Assembly: GCA_026120185.1 (NCBI GenBank)
Contig: JANUWF010001819.1
Span: 1,488,001 to 1,552,000 of the forward strand
From: Voacanga thouarsii
Taxonomy: Eukaryota; Streptophyta; Magnoliopsida; Gentianales; Apocynaceae
Reading direction: 5' to 3'
Length of the DNA: 64,000 nucleotides
Position numbers and translations under genes: made by a program. Of this stretch, positions 12,145-24,389 are shown in pieces. The notes beneath the pieces are model-generated. The model saw nothing but the letters and a program-made list of their open reading frames with translations, did not search any database and was not told the origin of the DNA. Each line of letters begins with the position of its first letter. Positions within the stretch are counted from its first letter, which is position 1.

Positions 12145-14191
12145 TATGGCAAAACGTAGCACAGGAAGCCATGGACGGGAAAACAGAGATAAAAAAAAAA
12201 AATTAAACGCGGGCCATAAAGGCCATGCGGAAGCGTGAAGATCATACCTTTGCGTTCCTTAACCCTCCTAGGTTGCGTAGGAACAGATTGAACGGCTGGA
12301 ATCGCCTCGCTTTGCACAGTTGAAGGAGCTTCCGGTTGAACACCCGCTAGCCTTCGACTTCGTCTTGTTTGCATTAACGCTTAGCTTTCCAGCTCTCGGG
12401 ATATTCCTCAGCCTAACCTCTAGTCGGTGAACACTATGGTGAAGAGGAAGGGTCTCAATTCTCCTTGGTTCGTTCGCTATTGATTAGCAAAGAACAAGAG
12501 AAAAACAAGAAGAAGAAGAAGAAGAGACTTTGAGAGAGAGAGAGAGAGAGACTCACGTGAGAGTCTTCTTAGCCAAGGAAAATTAGGGTTTTTTTTCTTT
12601 TCAAATAGTTGTTTATATTTAGCCAAAATTAGGTCTCTCAATCTCTGATAAACATATCCCCGGGATTTCAAAATATCCGGATGTTATCCTGAGAAACAGT
12701 TTGGCCTAACCTTAAACTCCTCTTAACCATCTCTGGAAAAAACCCTAAGGTCCAAGCCATTGGGCCAGATAAATATTTATTATTTTTCTTGGACCCAAAA
12801 GGCCCAAAATAATAAATATTAATTATTTATTTTCTGGGCTTACATAAGTAACCCAATAAATAATTAATGAGCCCAAATGAACCATAACAATTAATCTTTA
12901 ATTATTTATTTCTTGGGCCTACATAAATAACCCAATAAATAATTAAACATTAATTATTTCCCCTAGTTTAAGCCCAGGTTAATTTCTTAATTATTCATAC
13001 TGGACTTAGGCCCTGAATAATTAATTAACCAAATAAACTAGATAATTAATTTCTCTCAACTCATATTTTATTTATTTATTTATTTATTTTATTCCAGTCC
13101 AATAATAAATTAGACTTCCTGAATAAAATAAAATAAAATAAAATAAAATAAAATCCTCTTCAACTGAGACCAATTCCTCATCCCAAAAAATAGTTAGGAC
13201 TTACGGGCTATCCCGAGGACCAAAAAGACATATCGCCTTGGCTGCTAAAATGACCAAAATACCCCTGCTATATAAATAGCTGTATTTTGCATTTTAAATA
13301 TTTCCTAATATCACCATAAGGAAATATTGACCCCAAGGACAATGCTGCATTCGCAAAGTCTCCGACTTACAGGTGAAATGACTCAAATACCCTTCCACAC
13401 ATCGCCGTACATTTAGAGAGGAAGAAGTGTACTAACACCCCTCTAAATGACATCTACCATCCTTAGGCTTCTAGTCCAATGATCCACGACTTCCTGGAGT
13501 ATTTCCGCTTTCCAAGGGAGCTACCCTAAAGCAAACATCCAAGTCATGTTTCCCAGGGCCCAGGCTAATTTAGACCATTCGGACAACCACAAGGGGCGAT
13601 ATAGTGCAGAAACTATTTTGTATAAGTCTGTCTTAACTAACTAGTCACACATACCCAACATGCAAGTATATTGGCCCTATTATAGAACCTCAACTACAAC
13701 AAATCAAAGTATATGCTTCCAGCTTCGCTAGACCACCAACTCATACTCAAGTCGTAGAGTACTAGTCCACGCTGTAGCGGTAGTAGTCTAGGTTTCTACC
13801 ATATAGTACTTTGAGAAACCACTACTACATGTCCTGTTCTACGTATTCGAAATACGCTTATGTCATGAAGTGGGTGGACTACCCACTGGCTAAAGGTAAG
13901 CCATTCCCCATTTGGAATTCATAACATAATAACCTAAACATGATGAGGTTCCCAGTCTCATCAATAGGTTAAGAACAAATGTTTATGTGTTAAATAACTC
14001 GTGATCCATACCTTACTGTGAAAGACCACCATTCACATTGATCACTTATTTAAACACAATGGGTCTGTTCCAAACGAAAATCGTGCACAAACAAAAAGTA
14101 AATTCACAAACAATTTCTGAAAATAAATTCTTTTATTAAATAATTTGATTTTACATCAGAAACCTAGTCTAAGAGGGCATACAATCCAACA
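12145..14191 (-). mobile_element. Solo LTR A, minus strand
   Basis: On the minus strand the block starts TGTTGGATTGTATGCCC at 14,191 and ends GCCATA at 12,145. The five flanking bases are gaatt on both sides (12,140-12,144 and 14,192-14,196), so a single LTR remains with a perfect TSD. Its first 200 bases match the start of the LTR at 35,780 closely (actaggtttct, aataaaag, gaaattgtttgtgaattta, gtctttcacag). The 3' end is TA instead of CA. It carries GA-rich microsatellite at 12,533-12,552. A minus-strand open frame at 12,374-12,144 begins MQTRRSRRLAGVQPEAP. Confidence 0.85.
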
Positions 14192-14330
14192 GAATTCTGG
14201 AACTTCATGTACTGAAATCGGTATCTAATTGTCCTAGAAACTTTTTGGGACCAATTTTACATGATTTGGAGCTATGAGCAGAAAGTTATGATAGAAATAC
14301 TAAAAGCTGCCATTGCTGAAATTCTAGTTT

Positions 14331-14442
14331 ACTTAAATGGAAGATGTAAGTTGTTTTAACCTCTTTTGTTCCAAGAATCAGTTGTGACTTAAATGGAAGA
14401 TGTAAGTTGTTTTAACCTCTTTTGTTCCAAGAATCAGTTGTG
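14331..14442. repeat. Perfect 56-bp tandem duplication
   Basis: Units 14,331-14,386 and 14,387-14,442 are identical, each beginning acttaaatggaagatgtaag and ending atcagttgtg. They lie in CACTA-1 non-coding sequence just right of solo LTR A. Perfect identity suggests a recent replication-slippage event. Confidence 0.95.
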
Positions 14443-16600
14443 ACTCTTAAGAATCTGAGTGTACTTTAAGTGATGGATATTAGGATGAAAATAGCATGAA
14501 TTTTGATTAGTATTTTATGTGTAATATTGTATTCTCTGGTTGTAATATAAACTATATATTGCCGACATAGTGCCTTGTGCATTCTTCTTTGATATCTGCA
14601 CATCGTCAAAATGAGTTAAGTTGGATTTAGTTGATGCTTAGATAACTTGTATTCAATTTTCTGCATTAATCTCACTTGAAGACTGCTTATTATGCTTTAT
14701 TTTGATGCGCTTATTGCTGGTTTATCTTAAGAATGCTCTTTTTTGGTACATTGAGTTCATTTGGTGCAAGCTACACAGGTAGTGATAATTTTTGGACCTT
14801 TTAACTTCTAGCATATGTTATAATTAACTAGATTTTTTTTTGAGTGGTTTAGAGGCTCTCACTTACCTTTTGAACATAATTCAATTGAATGCCTAGAGTG
14901 GGTCCTTCGTTACTACTTTCTTGGACTTTATTTATTTTTTTTTATCAACATTGGCGTAAACGTATCAAGGGATATGCAATTCTCTTTGCCAAATTGGATT
15001 TGAAGGTAGATTTTAATAACATATATGTAGGAGATTAGGAATTGGTGATACATAAGAAGAGAAGATTAATGCAATTTATTATTGATGATTAGTTCAATGT
15101 TGCAAATTAAGGGTTCATTAATCTTGTAAATTGGACATCCAACAAAAATGACCTTTTTTTTTCTTTACCAATTGCTCTGCCAATATTTGGTAGTATTTTA
15201 TTAGAAAACAAAAGGATTAATAAGATGAACTCTATTTTTGAGGTGATTAATGCCATATTAGTTTGCTTGCCTCTCTTCTCTGCCTTAGTTTACCCACCTT
15301 GCTATTGTGTAGTCAACAACTGCCATAATCTTCGAATTCTTCAACTTATTCCCTTTATTTTTTCTCTCTCTTTCTTCATAGTTGGTTGCTCCCCCCCCCC
15401 TCTCTCTCTGCTTCTCTTTTTCTAAGATAAAACAGATTAAGAGATAAAGGAAAAGGAATTACTTTATATTGTTAGATTGAAACATAGAAAAGAAGAAGTA
15501 TATTCTTTTTTTATACTTTTAAATTGATTTGCTTTATATTGTTACTTTAGCCGTAGATTATTCAATTGATGAAATTTATTCTAAAAATTTCACAATATAC
15601 ATTTTAAGATTTATTTGTATATACTTTGGCCATGAATTACTAAGTTTTAACCATTATTATTGCTTTAAATATAGTGCTTGACATTAAAAGATTTGTTTTT
15701 TTTTCCCGACGTGCTTTGTCTTGAGCTTTGCTTGTCAAATCAAAAGGTACATGAGTTTTAACTTAAAATATTATATATTCAACTTATATGAATGGATCCC
15801 CACGAATGATAGGTGATCATTCCCCATGGGCAATAGGTGATTATCCTTAGGGTAGTTTTATTGAATAACTAGTGTGACATTTAATGTTTTTTGTGTTTTT
15901 TTTTTGTTGAATATTGGTTGATTTTGTGGTGGTTTTTGTTCCTAGAAACGTTTAGTTTATAGGGGAAACTCTATCGAAATTTTCGTTGTTCATGTTGATA
16001 CACCAAATAAGTTGATTACCCTTAGGCTTGATTTTATCCAATAGATTTTAATGCCTAACTATCTTCTTAATGTAAAGAAAAATTAGAGAAAGATTATAAA
16101 CTTAACCTTATATAATCAGAGCAATCAAACTCACATCCGCACTCTCATAATCCTTCTTCTTTCCTAATTGGTTACATAGTATTCGTTTTTTATATCTTCC
16201 ACTCAGTGAAATAGAATTCCATTTTCCTTAACCACAAAAAAGAAACAATTAAAGTTCACCGACAATGTCTACCACAAACTGCAGGAAACTCATCCCCAAA
16301 AATAGATGGTTATTGGCAACATAACATTTTAAAGTAAAAAATATTATAAATACTAAACCCCAAACTTAAGTAAGGTAAGTACCAATGTATAAACCCAAAT
16401 AACATGAACATATCTAGTAATTCAACCAATTCCCTATTTCTTCTCTCATATTCCATTACTTTAATGCTCTTTTAACTAGTGGAGATCATCAAACCTTCTA
16501 TATCCTTCCTTTATATGCATTCTCATTGACAATAAAACATAAGTCATTTCATGACTGTTGATTTATCTTTAAAACTGCTCGTTAACTAAAAATATTGTAT
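14443..16600 (+). other. CACTA-1 internal non-coding region, second part
   Basis: No coding region is recognised. A stretch at about 15,785-16,060 (atgaatggatcccca, ggtgatcattcc, gttgattacccttaggcttg) is shared with CACTA-2 at 35,095-35,390 and again at 37,720-37,945, which shows that both elements derive from one family. A run of ten C occurs near 15,391. A sequence at 16,451-16,475 reappears at 17,320-17,344 on the other side of the fold-back. Confidence 0.5.
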
Positions 16601-16607
16601 GTTTAAT

Positions 16608-17310
16608 TGTTAAAAGCAGAACGGTGATCATTAAAAAAAAAAAAGTTCAAATCGTATAAAAAAACAAAAGCTATTAGATCTTTAAAACGCTTTTTTGTCC
16701 TTTTCATGTACCCTTTATATGTATCTACTACCCACTTGTTTTGGCAATTTTCAACAGTGGCAACTACTTTTCGTCATTTAATTGATCTCTCAAAGATAAC
16801 ATAGACTATTATTTTTTTTCTTAACTTTTCCTACTAGATTTGCAAATGATTGCCTCAATACGAAGGAAGAATGTGAGTTCATGATTTGATAGTCTTTGAA
16901 CAGACAAGAAAATAGCTAGTTACAATTCTGATTCTTTGTCATTGGTATAATTGTTCTTATGCTAGAGAGCTAGATAATTGTTGAAAATTTTCTTATCTTT
17001 CCGGAGACTTTAAGCATGAACTAACATTCATTATTTGTAGTGAAGTAGTGCTTCGCAAATCTAGTAGAAAAAGTCTGGAAAAAAAAAAGGACATTTGTCA
17101 ATGTTATCTTTGAGATTTGAATTGAATGAAGAAAAATAGTTGCCACCTAATTAAAAATGCCACGACAAATGGGTAGTCTAATTAACATATAATAGGGATA
17201 ATAGATTCATATGAAAGATGCATGAAAGAGAAAAAGAAGGGTTTTCAAGATCTAAAGGCTTTTGCTTTTTGATATGATTTGAACTTTTTTTTTTAACGAT
17301 CACCATTTCA
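16608..17310. repeat. Long fold-back (inverted repeat) of CACTA-1
   Basis: The outer left arm reads cggtgatcattaaaaa and the outer right arm, reversed, tggtgatcgttaaaaa. Pairing continues inward (gttcaaatcgtata against gttcaaatcatatc) to an inner core at about 16,835-16,915 opposed to about 16,975-17,080, with a loop of about 60 bases near 16,916-16,975. Total length is about 690 bp. It lies about 140 bp upstream of the transposase ATG. The inner arms match the fold-back at 38.2-38.9 kb in CACTA-2. Function is unknown; see findings. Confidence 0.8.
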
Positions 17311-17452
17311 AGGATAGTACTCCATTTATTCATGGCACTTTTAATAATGAGCCTTATGACCAAGTCTATTACATCTATCTTCACTCTTTTTATTCTTCTT
17401 TGAAATCAAGACTTACATAATTGGTTTGCATTATTATTGGTATTGATTTTAG

Positions 17453-20400
17453 ATGGACAGCCGAAGTTGGATGTACATAAGGAATGTTCCCAGCATTAAT
17501 GGTTTTACTATTGAATTTCAATGGGGGATTAAAGAATTTTTTACACTTGCAACTTCAAGTGCTGTGTTATCTAAGATAAGATGTTCATGCTCAAAGTGTA
17601 CAAATAAGAAGTATTTGGCCCTTCCTGAAGTCGAAATTTATTTATACAAATATTAATTTGTTGGTAGCTACCAATGATGGACTTGTCATGGTGAACCGTA
17701 TCATATAGAGAGCCTACCATGTTTTCAATGAACGCTGGTGTTGAAACTTGTTCCAACAACGCATTTTGAGAAATGGTTTTATATACCGCAGGGCTTGAGT
17801 TTGTGGAGACTGGGCCATCTAAAGATTTTGTTGATGAACCTCTAAATGCAAAAGGATAGAAGTTCTATGACATGTTGCAAGCTGCTGACACACCAGTATC
17901 TAAAGGGTGTTCGAGCCACTCATTGCTTTCTCTTGTCTCTCAGCTGTTAAATATCAAGTCCGAAAATAATATGTCCGAGAGATGTTTCGACCAAGTGGTG
18001 CAGCTTATGAAGGAGGTCGTATTATGCTCCCATAAAATTCCCGATGATTTCTATAAGTTTTAGAAATTAGTATCTAGTCTTGGTTTACCTGTTCAAAAAA
18101 ATAGATGTATGCATGAATGGATATATGTTTTATTGGAACGATGATATTTCCCGTAGAGATTGTAAATTTTGTAGTCATCATCGGTACATGCAAAGGAGGG
18201 GTCCGGGAAGTAGCAAGTAGAAGGTGATACCCATTAAGAAGATGTATTATTTTCCAATAACACCTCGATTGCAATGGTTGTATGCGTCTAAAACGATTAC
18301 ATCAAACATGAGATAGCATGCGGAGAGCATTGTGGAGGATGGATACATGAGTCATCCTTATGATGGCGAGGCTTGGAAATAGTTTGATGAATATCATCCT
18401 TAATTTTCAAAGGAGGTGAGGAATGTAAGGCTTGGAAAGTACACAGATGGGTTTGCTCCATTCGGGATGTTTGGAAAACAGTATTCATGTTGGCCAGTCA
18501 TACTTACTCCATATAATCGTCCCCTGTGGATGTGTATGAAGGATCCGGTAATGTTCTTGACTGCCATTATTCCAGGCCCAAAAAATCATAAACACAAAGT
18601 TGATGTTTATCTACAACAATTGATAGATGAACTGAGTAAGTTATGGTCTGTTGGTATCCTCACATATGACATATCCAAGAAATAAAATTTTCAATTATAG
18701 GTAGTGCTTCTGTGGACAATAAATGATTTTTCAGCTTATAGAATGCTAATCTGGTGGACACTACAGGTAGATTTGCATGTCTATATTGCATGGAGCATAC
18801 CAAGTTTTTTTAGCTGCAGTTTGGGGGTAAAAGTTCTTGGTTCGATTGTCATTGCCATTTCTTACCACTGGATCATCCATTTAGGAAGGACACAAGGTCA
18901 TTTCGAAGGGTCAAAGGCCGAGAAACCTCACCGTCAGTAGGCTATCTAATAGGGAACCAAGTGTGGGAAAGAGTATATCATTTTTCTAGAATAATAGATT
19001 CAGGATGTGAATTAGGGAGGTTCGATGGTAGAGGTGTAAATCATAATTGGGTGAAAAGAAGCATTTTATGGGATTTGCCGTGCTGGCATACTTTATTGGT
19101 GTCCCATAACATAGATATCATGCATAATGAAAAAAACATGTTCGACAATATTTTTAACACTGTAATGGATGTGAAGGGAAAAATAAAAGATAATTTACAG
19201 GCACGACATGATGTTGAGACGTATTGCCATAGGCCTAAACTAAGAGTTTGTGGAGTAGGCGAATGAAGGGTGTCTGTGCCAAAAGTATGTTATTCATTGG
19301 CTGCAGAGACTAAGCAAGCGCTGCTTAAATGAGTGAAGGAGTTGCAACTTCTAGATGGAAATACTTTAAACTTATCAAGATGTGTTGACTTAAAAGACTT
19401 GAAGATGTCCGGCATAAAAATTTATGATTACCATGTGTTTTTAGAACGGTTACTTCCAATTACTGTAAGAGAGTTTCTTCCAATCAATGTTTGAAACGTG
19501 TTGATAGAATTGAGTCTTTTTTATAAAGATTTGTGCTCACCTAAATTGCCAATAGCTCATATGAAGAAATTGTAGAATGAAATTCCTATGCTCATATATA
19601 AACTTGGAAAAATATTTCCCCCAGGTTTCTTTGATATGATGGAGCATCTAGTAGTTCACTTGCCTTATGAAACTAGGGTTTATGGTCCAGATTAATATAG
19701 ATAGATGTATCCCTTTGAAAGGTATGTAGGCATTCACCAAACATGTTTTTGACGTTATAGTATATGATAGTAATTTGGTCTTGAAAATTATAATCAAGTT
19801 TATCATGTTTCAAATAACTTACATCGTTTAAAGGTTAAAGTGAAAAATAAGGCTAGGGTAGAAGGATCAATTTATAATGCATATCTAGTCGAAGAAGCAT
19901 CAACGTCTTTTTCCTACTACTTTGAGCAACATATTCAAACAAAACATACACAAGTGGCATGTAATGAAGAGGAAATAACTGAGCACCTGCATAAACAATC
20001 TTTACTCTCAATCTACAATGTTACAAGAAGGGCAGTAGGGAGAATACAAACTCGATTCCTAACATATGAGGAATTCCATGCTGTCACAAATTACATTTTG
20101 CTGAATTATGATAAGGTACAACAATATATTAGGATTTTTTCTGCTTTATTACAATCCCATAACATAGGTGTTACAAAGTTGAAAGTTGAGAGTAGGATCG
20201 AGACCGCGTTTACTGGATGGTTCAAAAATTATGTAAGTTCTAATAGGTTTCGAATGTGAGTGAGTGTACGATTATGTAATTGACTTTTGCATTTATATCT
20301 CGACACGAACTTATGAAATGTTGACTTTCTTGTAGGTGTGTGTGACACAACCAATGGAGTAACAAATAAATATTTGCAAAACCTTTCGTGGGGACCATTG

Positions 20401-21068
20401 AGAGAGGTGAAATAATTTCAAGGATATGTTATTAATGGTTATCGTTTTCACATAAGTGACTATGCAAAACATAGAAAAAGTGTCAGCCATAGATTTGGTG
20501 TTAAAGGCACCGAGAACGAGCCTGGTATTGTTGATTATTATGGGGTCTTAAAGGAGGTTCCTGAACTTTAATTTCCTGGTCATCCAACCCAGAAAGTTGT
20601 ACTTTTCAAGTGTGATTGGTTTAACCTTACAGTAAACTAGGAATTGAGAGTACATCCTCAATATAAGTTAGTTGATATTAACCGTAAGAGGCGGTATCAT
20701 AAATATGACCCTTTTGTATTGGCCCAGCAGGCACATCAAGTATACTATGCTACATATCCTTCAATTAAAAGACAAAAATCTGAATGGATGGTAGTTTGCA
20801 AAATAAAAGCTCGACATGTGTTTGATGCATCTATTATTGATAGGCTCATCAAGAAGAAGTTGATGACATTGTTGTAATGAGTATAGCTTTGGTGGTCGAT
20901 CTTATAACACATGTGGAAAGCATAAATGAGAAGTTAGATGTTCAGGAAGAGATAATAGATTGGGATCGAGACTATGATGAGGATAATGATGAGGGTAATT
21001 GGGAGACAAATTCTGAGATAGAAGTTAATTCAAAGGAGTTCATTTCAGAAAACGACACAAGCAAATAG
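17453..21068 (+). pseudogene. CACTA tnp2-type transposase (TNPD-like), decayed
   Basis: Domains in order. First is the transposase-associated N-terminus, MDSRSWMYIRN through CSKCTNKKY (17,453-17,655), ending at an early TAA. Next are a helical region (17,872-18,063) and the tnp2 core, with CWPVILTPYNRPLWMCMKDP and IIPGPKNHKHKVDVYLQ (18,416-18,685). The core continues with LLWTINDFSAY (18,704) and HNIDIMHNEKNMFDNIFNTV (about 19,105-19,160). Then come a DUF4218-like segment (IFPPGFFDMMEHLVVHLPYE, about 19,610-19,670; continued 19,840-20,234), an intron with gtaagt near 20,235, and a DUF4216-like segment (about 20,400-20,870). It closes with an acidic tail at 20,877-21,068. The enzyme would cut and join CACTA ends in the nucleus. 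Multiple stops and frameshifts rule out a full product. Confidence 0.85.
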
Positions 21069-21240
21069 AGCAGCCTGGCTACAATGTATTTTTTTAAACA
21101 TTTTTTTGTCATTTTATTTACTTATTACACTAACAAAGAATAAGATCTCAATTTTTTCAACTTTTTAAGTTTGAGAATATGTTACTAATTTATTTACACC
21201 AAAATACATCCTTGTAATGATTTTTTTCCTCTACCTAGAT

Positions 21241-23062
21241 ATGTCTACTAGAGAGCAGCTGCCTACTAATGACTCACAGTGTACTCAGTCACAGGACCGA
21301 ATGCCATCACCCTCGCCTGATCCTCATATACCACTAGCTGAGCAGGATAAAGAATCCCCTATAGTTCCATCAACTTCAACATCGTATCATATTGGATCAC
21401 AGGCACAGGATCCCAAACCATTGATTATACCATGGGCGGATGTTTATGTCCAAAGTTTATAAGATTTGTATTAAATTAATTTATAATATATCTTGCATAA
21501 TTATAAGAAATATTCACGTTCATTATTACTTTATGAGTCTTTGTTTTTCAATTTAATAGTATTTGATTTGTATGTTTGACACTATTTTTTAATTTTGATG
21601 TGATCTACTATTGTTTTGCATTACATTGTTTTCCAGATTAAATGAGTCATTTTCTACTAATTGGTTTCATTTCCATATTTTGTTATGATGTTCCAATTGT
21701 TGTTTAACTTGTTTGACAACTGAAGATTTGTTGGTTCCGACAAATGTGTAATAGAGATCACATCCATATTCTAGAGGTACTTCGATGGACTGTACACGAC
21801 GTATGTTGATGTCCCAATGAGCGTGAAGAATGTCTGGTTTGAAGAGTTTTGGGTAAGTTACTATCTATTGAATATAGTATTCTAATTTTTTTTTACTTTA
21901 TATATATTTTTAATGAATTATTTTGAGATAACAACATCAATATATAAATTAATTTTTTTTTGTAGAAACTATTTCGTTGGGCCGATGAACATAGTGCTAA
22001 GATCTGGTCGAATTGGGAGCATAAGTGCTGGACCTACTTTTTTGACACCCTATCGAGGCTACGGAGGATGACCCCGGCTAGCCAGATTCCCTCTTGGATT
22101 GACTCTCGTATTGGGAGGCATTGCAGTAGTGCTGGAGCACACAGGAGTTTCAGAGGCTCTCCTCCACTGCTCGGAGGAACCGAGGTTGTGCCACCACCAC
22201 TCATACTAGAGGCTCAGTCTCATTTATAGTCCACGAGGAGTGTATGGTACATTACATAAAATATTACACATTTTTGTACATAATTTTAATGTGCTTTTTC
22301 AATTTTTGGGACATTATTTTTATGAATTAAAATTTTAATTGTAGCAACAAAAGATGGGCAATGACTTCAGCCATATCGAGTGGTACAAGAGGTTGCATTC
22401 ATTTCAAGGTGGGGAGAGTCAGGGACATCATGTCAGCGAGCGCTCTTGCAAGATACTGGTAATGGTTTATAAATTCAATACTTTAAAAACTTCTTGATTA
22501 TTTACACTTTCCCTAATATCGAACTGACTTTGAATTCAATTTTAGGAGGATGTGATGACTGAAAAGGAGTGTCTTACTCAGGTATCTTCCTCCTCATATG
22601 CTAGTGTTACGTCTTCAGTCATCCCGGATGATAGGACACTGTTTCTCAAAGCGATCGACGAGTACAATCGAGGATGTGTGTATAAACTAGGTTCCAAGAC
22701 TTTGCCTATTAGACAGCAACTCGACCAGGTTTCTTGCCATCCATATCATCTACACCCACTGAGATAGAGGACATAGTAGAGATAAGGGTTGAGAAAAGGG
22801 TACATACCGTGAGAGATGAGTTGAAGAAGGATTTCGACAAGAAGGTAGATTAAATGAGCATCAGATCGGTGGATTTTTGACCATGATGTCAAAGAAGCTT
22901 AGGATAGAGCTTCCGCCATTCTAGCCAATTCAGGAAGATGATGAGGAGGGCGAGATGGGAGGCAGCTTTATTCTGCCACCAGATCCCTATCCTTCGAGAT
23001 ACTCTCATCCTCATTTTCCACCCACACCTTGTTCAATTGGCGCCACTGCTCCCGTAGTGTAG
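21241..23062 (+). pseudogene. Second CACTA gene, plant Spm-type transposase (TNPA-like), nearly open
   Basis: The first exon, from ATG 21,241, is Ser/Pro/Gln-rich (MSTREQLPTNDSQCTQSQ). The next begins near 21,735 and holds RYFDGLYTTYVDVPMS and WFEEFW, ending at a gtaagt donor (21,853). Further exons run from about 21,966 (RWADEHSAKIWSNWEHKCW), from about 22,347, and from 22,546 (VMTEKECL, FLKAIDEYNRG). The last part (EIEDIVEIRVEKRV) is followed by an acidic, Pro-rich tail to a TAG at 23,060-23,062. The layout resembles the plant transposase_24 (Ptta/En/Spm) family, which binds subterminal repeats. Lesions I see: a TAG near 21,771 where CAG would be expected, an apparent 1-base indel near 22,740, and late stops. 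It is better preserved than the upstream gene. Confidence 0.65.
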
Positions 23063-23279
23063 GATTTTATTATAAACGTTATCCTGTACATTATATTTAC
23101 TTCATATTATACATTTGTATTGAATAAGTGTATTTTCTATTATTGAAATGATTATTTGTTATGTTGCATTTTAATGAAATCGAAATTACATTTTATTATG
23201 AATTTAAATTTGTGTGGTATATATTTTTTTATATATGGTTCAGGGGTTCAAAATAAAAATAAAATGGGCCTCGTAATAG

Positions 23280-24060
23280 GGAAACAAATTAGTGATGGTT
23301 TAGCTACGGATTAGCTAGGCTACAAAGTAGCGACAGTTTAGCCACCACAACAAACCTGTCTCAGCTAGCAACGCCATCACTAAACACTAACAAATTAGCG
23401 ATGGTTTAGTTACGGATTAGCTAAGCTACAAATTAGCGATGGTTTAGCTACCACAATAAACCTGTCTTAGCTGGCAACGTCGTCGCTAAACACTAACAAA
23501 GTAGCAACGGTTTAGGTACGGATTAACTAGGCTAAAAATTACTGATGGTTTAGCTACGGCAACAAAACTTATCTTAGTTGGAAAATGCCGTCATTAAACA
23601 ATAGCAAATTAGCTATGATTAAGTGTAAGCTGTCGCAACACCGTAGCTAAACTTGTGAGCTTTTAGCGACGGCATGGTATTTTACCTTTTAGAATTCGAT
23701 CAAAAATCATCTCTAAACCCTCATAAGTTTAGCTACAGTTTGTGATGACATGACCTAACCATCGGCACACCGTTGCAAATGTAGAGACGGATTAGAGACA
23801 GTGTAAATAAATTTCCAATTATCTGTTATTCAAAAAAAGTGTTCCTAGCCGGCTATATCCCATCACTAGTATGAACTTTGACCGGCCACTGGTCTTGCGA
23901 TTTCCAATCACAAATCTATTGCTACTAGCGACGGCTTTTTCGTCCCGTCACAAACAACTTATTTAGTGACTAGGATTTCAGCTACCGCTTCTTTTGTCAG
24001 CACGCCGTAGCTAAAAATGTTTAGCAACGATTATAGACGGTTTTTTCCATCGCTAATTGC
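23280..24060. repeat. Right subterminal repeat array of CACTA-1
   Basis: Motifs such as ttagcgatggtttagctac and acggattagctagg recur about every 30-60 bp in both orientations up to the right terminus. They are variants of the left-end motif. A longer unit holding aacaaacctgtctcagctag and caacgccatcactaaacac is repeated at about 23,330, 23,455 and 23,560. Confidence 0.8.
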
Positions 24061-24136
24061 TATTTTCTTGTAGTGAATATACTAATAAAAAAGGAGAAAA
24101 CCTAATCTAATCAACTGGTCAGAACCTAGAATAGTT

Positions 24137-24148
24137 GTTTTGATACTA
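24137..24148 (-). promoter_or_regulatory. Degenerate copia primer-binding site
   Basis: The minus strand reads TAGTATCAAAAC, close to TGGTATCAGAGC, the usual complement of the initiator methionine tRNA 3' end. The differences are all G to A. It lies four bases from the LTR at 24,153 and primes towards the gag now found beyond CACTA-1. Confidence 0.55.
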
Positions 24149-24152
24149 TGCA

Positions 24153-24389
24153 TGTTGAAATATATATGTAAAATAATGATGAAAGATAAAGAATCAAACG
24201 TCTAATATAGAGAAATAAAAAAAGACTTTGTTTTATGTAAACTCTATACAAAAGAGAAAGGGAAGCTAGAGATTTGTACATATTGATGGGAGTATTCTGG
24301 AAACTTCTTGTGATCTAGAAGGATCCAGATTCTCTAAATAGATATACACCTATAAAGCTATGTACAACTACAACAAACTCTAATAAACA
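24153..24389 (-). mobile_element. LTR (237 bp) of the reverse-strand copia element
   Basis: On the minus strand it begins TGTTTATTAG and ends TTTCAACA, giving TG...CA termini, and the degenerate PBS follows. A length near 240 bp is usual for some small copia lineages. The partner LTR lies outside the window or has been lost. Confidence 0.55.

Larger units (their letters stand above)
8358..24075 (+). mobile_element. CACTA-1: 15.7-kb En/Spm DNA transposon
   Basis: The left end reads tactacaaaaaaa and the right end, reversed, cactacaagaaaa. This is a 13-bp imperfect inverted terminus with the family's CACTA start, the left C having become T. The 3-bp flanks are aat on both sides (8,355-8,357 and 24,076-24,078), the TSD length known for CACTA elements. 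Inside are subterminal repeat arrays at both ends, a tnp2-type transposase relic and a second plant-transposase gene, all on the plus strand. It carries a later solo LTR and a fold-back. Both genes are damaged, so it could move only with help from another copy. Confidence 0.9.
4729..24389 (-). mobile_element. Reverse-strand Ty1/copia retrotransposon, heavily interrupted
   Basis: Read on the minus strand, the order is LTR (24,389-24,153), PBS (about 24,148-24,137), gag (about 8,200-7,480), zinc knuckle (about 5,830-5,740), protease and the start of integrase (about 5,450-4,729). CACTA-1 separates PBS from gag. A second insertion of about 1.4 kb separates gag from the zinc knuckle. The remainder is cut off at 4,729 by an LTR. 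Domain order and strand agree throughout, so these are pieces of one element rather than unrelated fragments. Confidence 0.65.
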
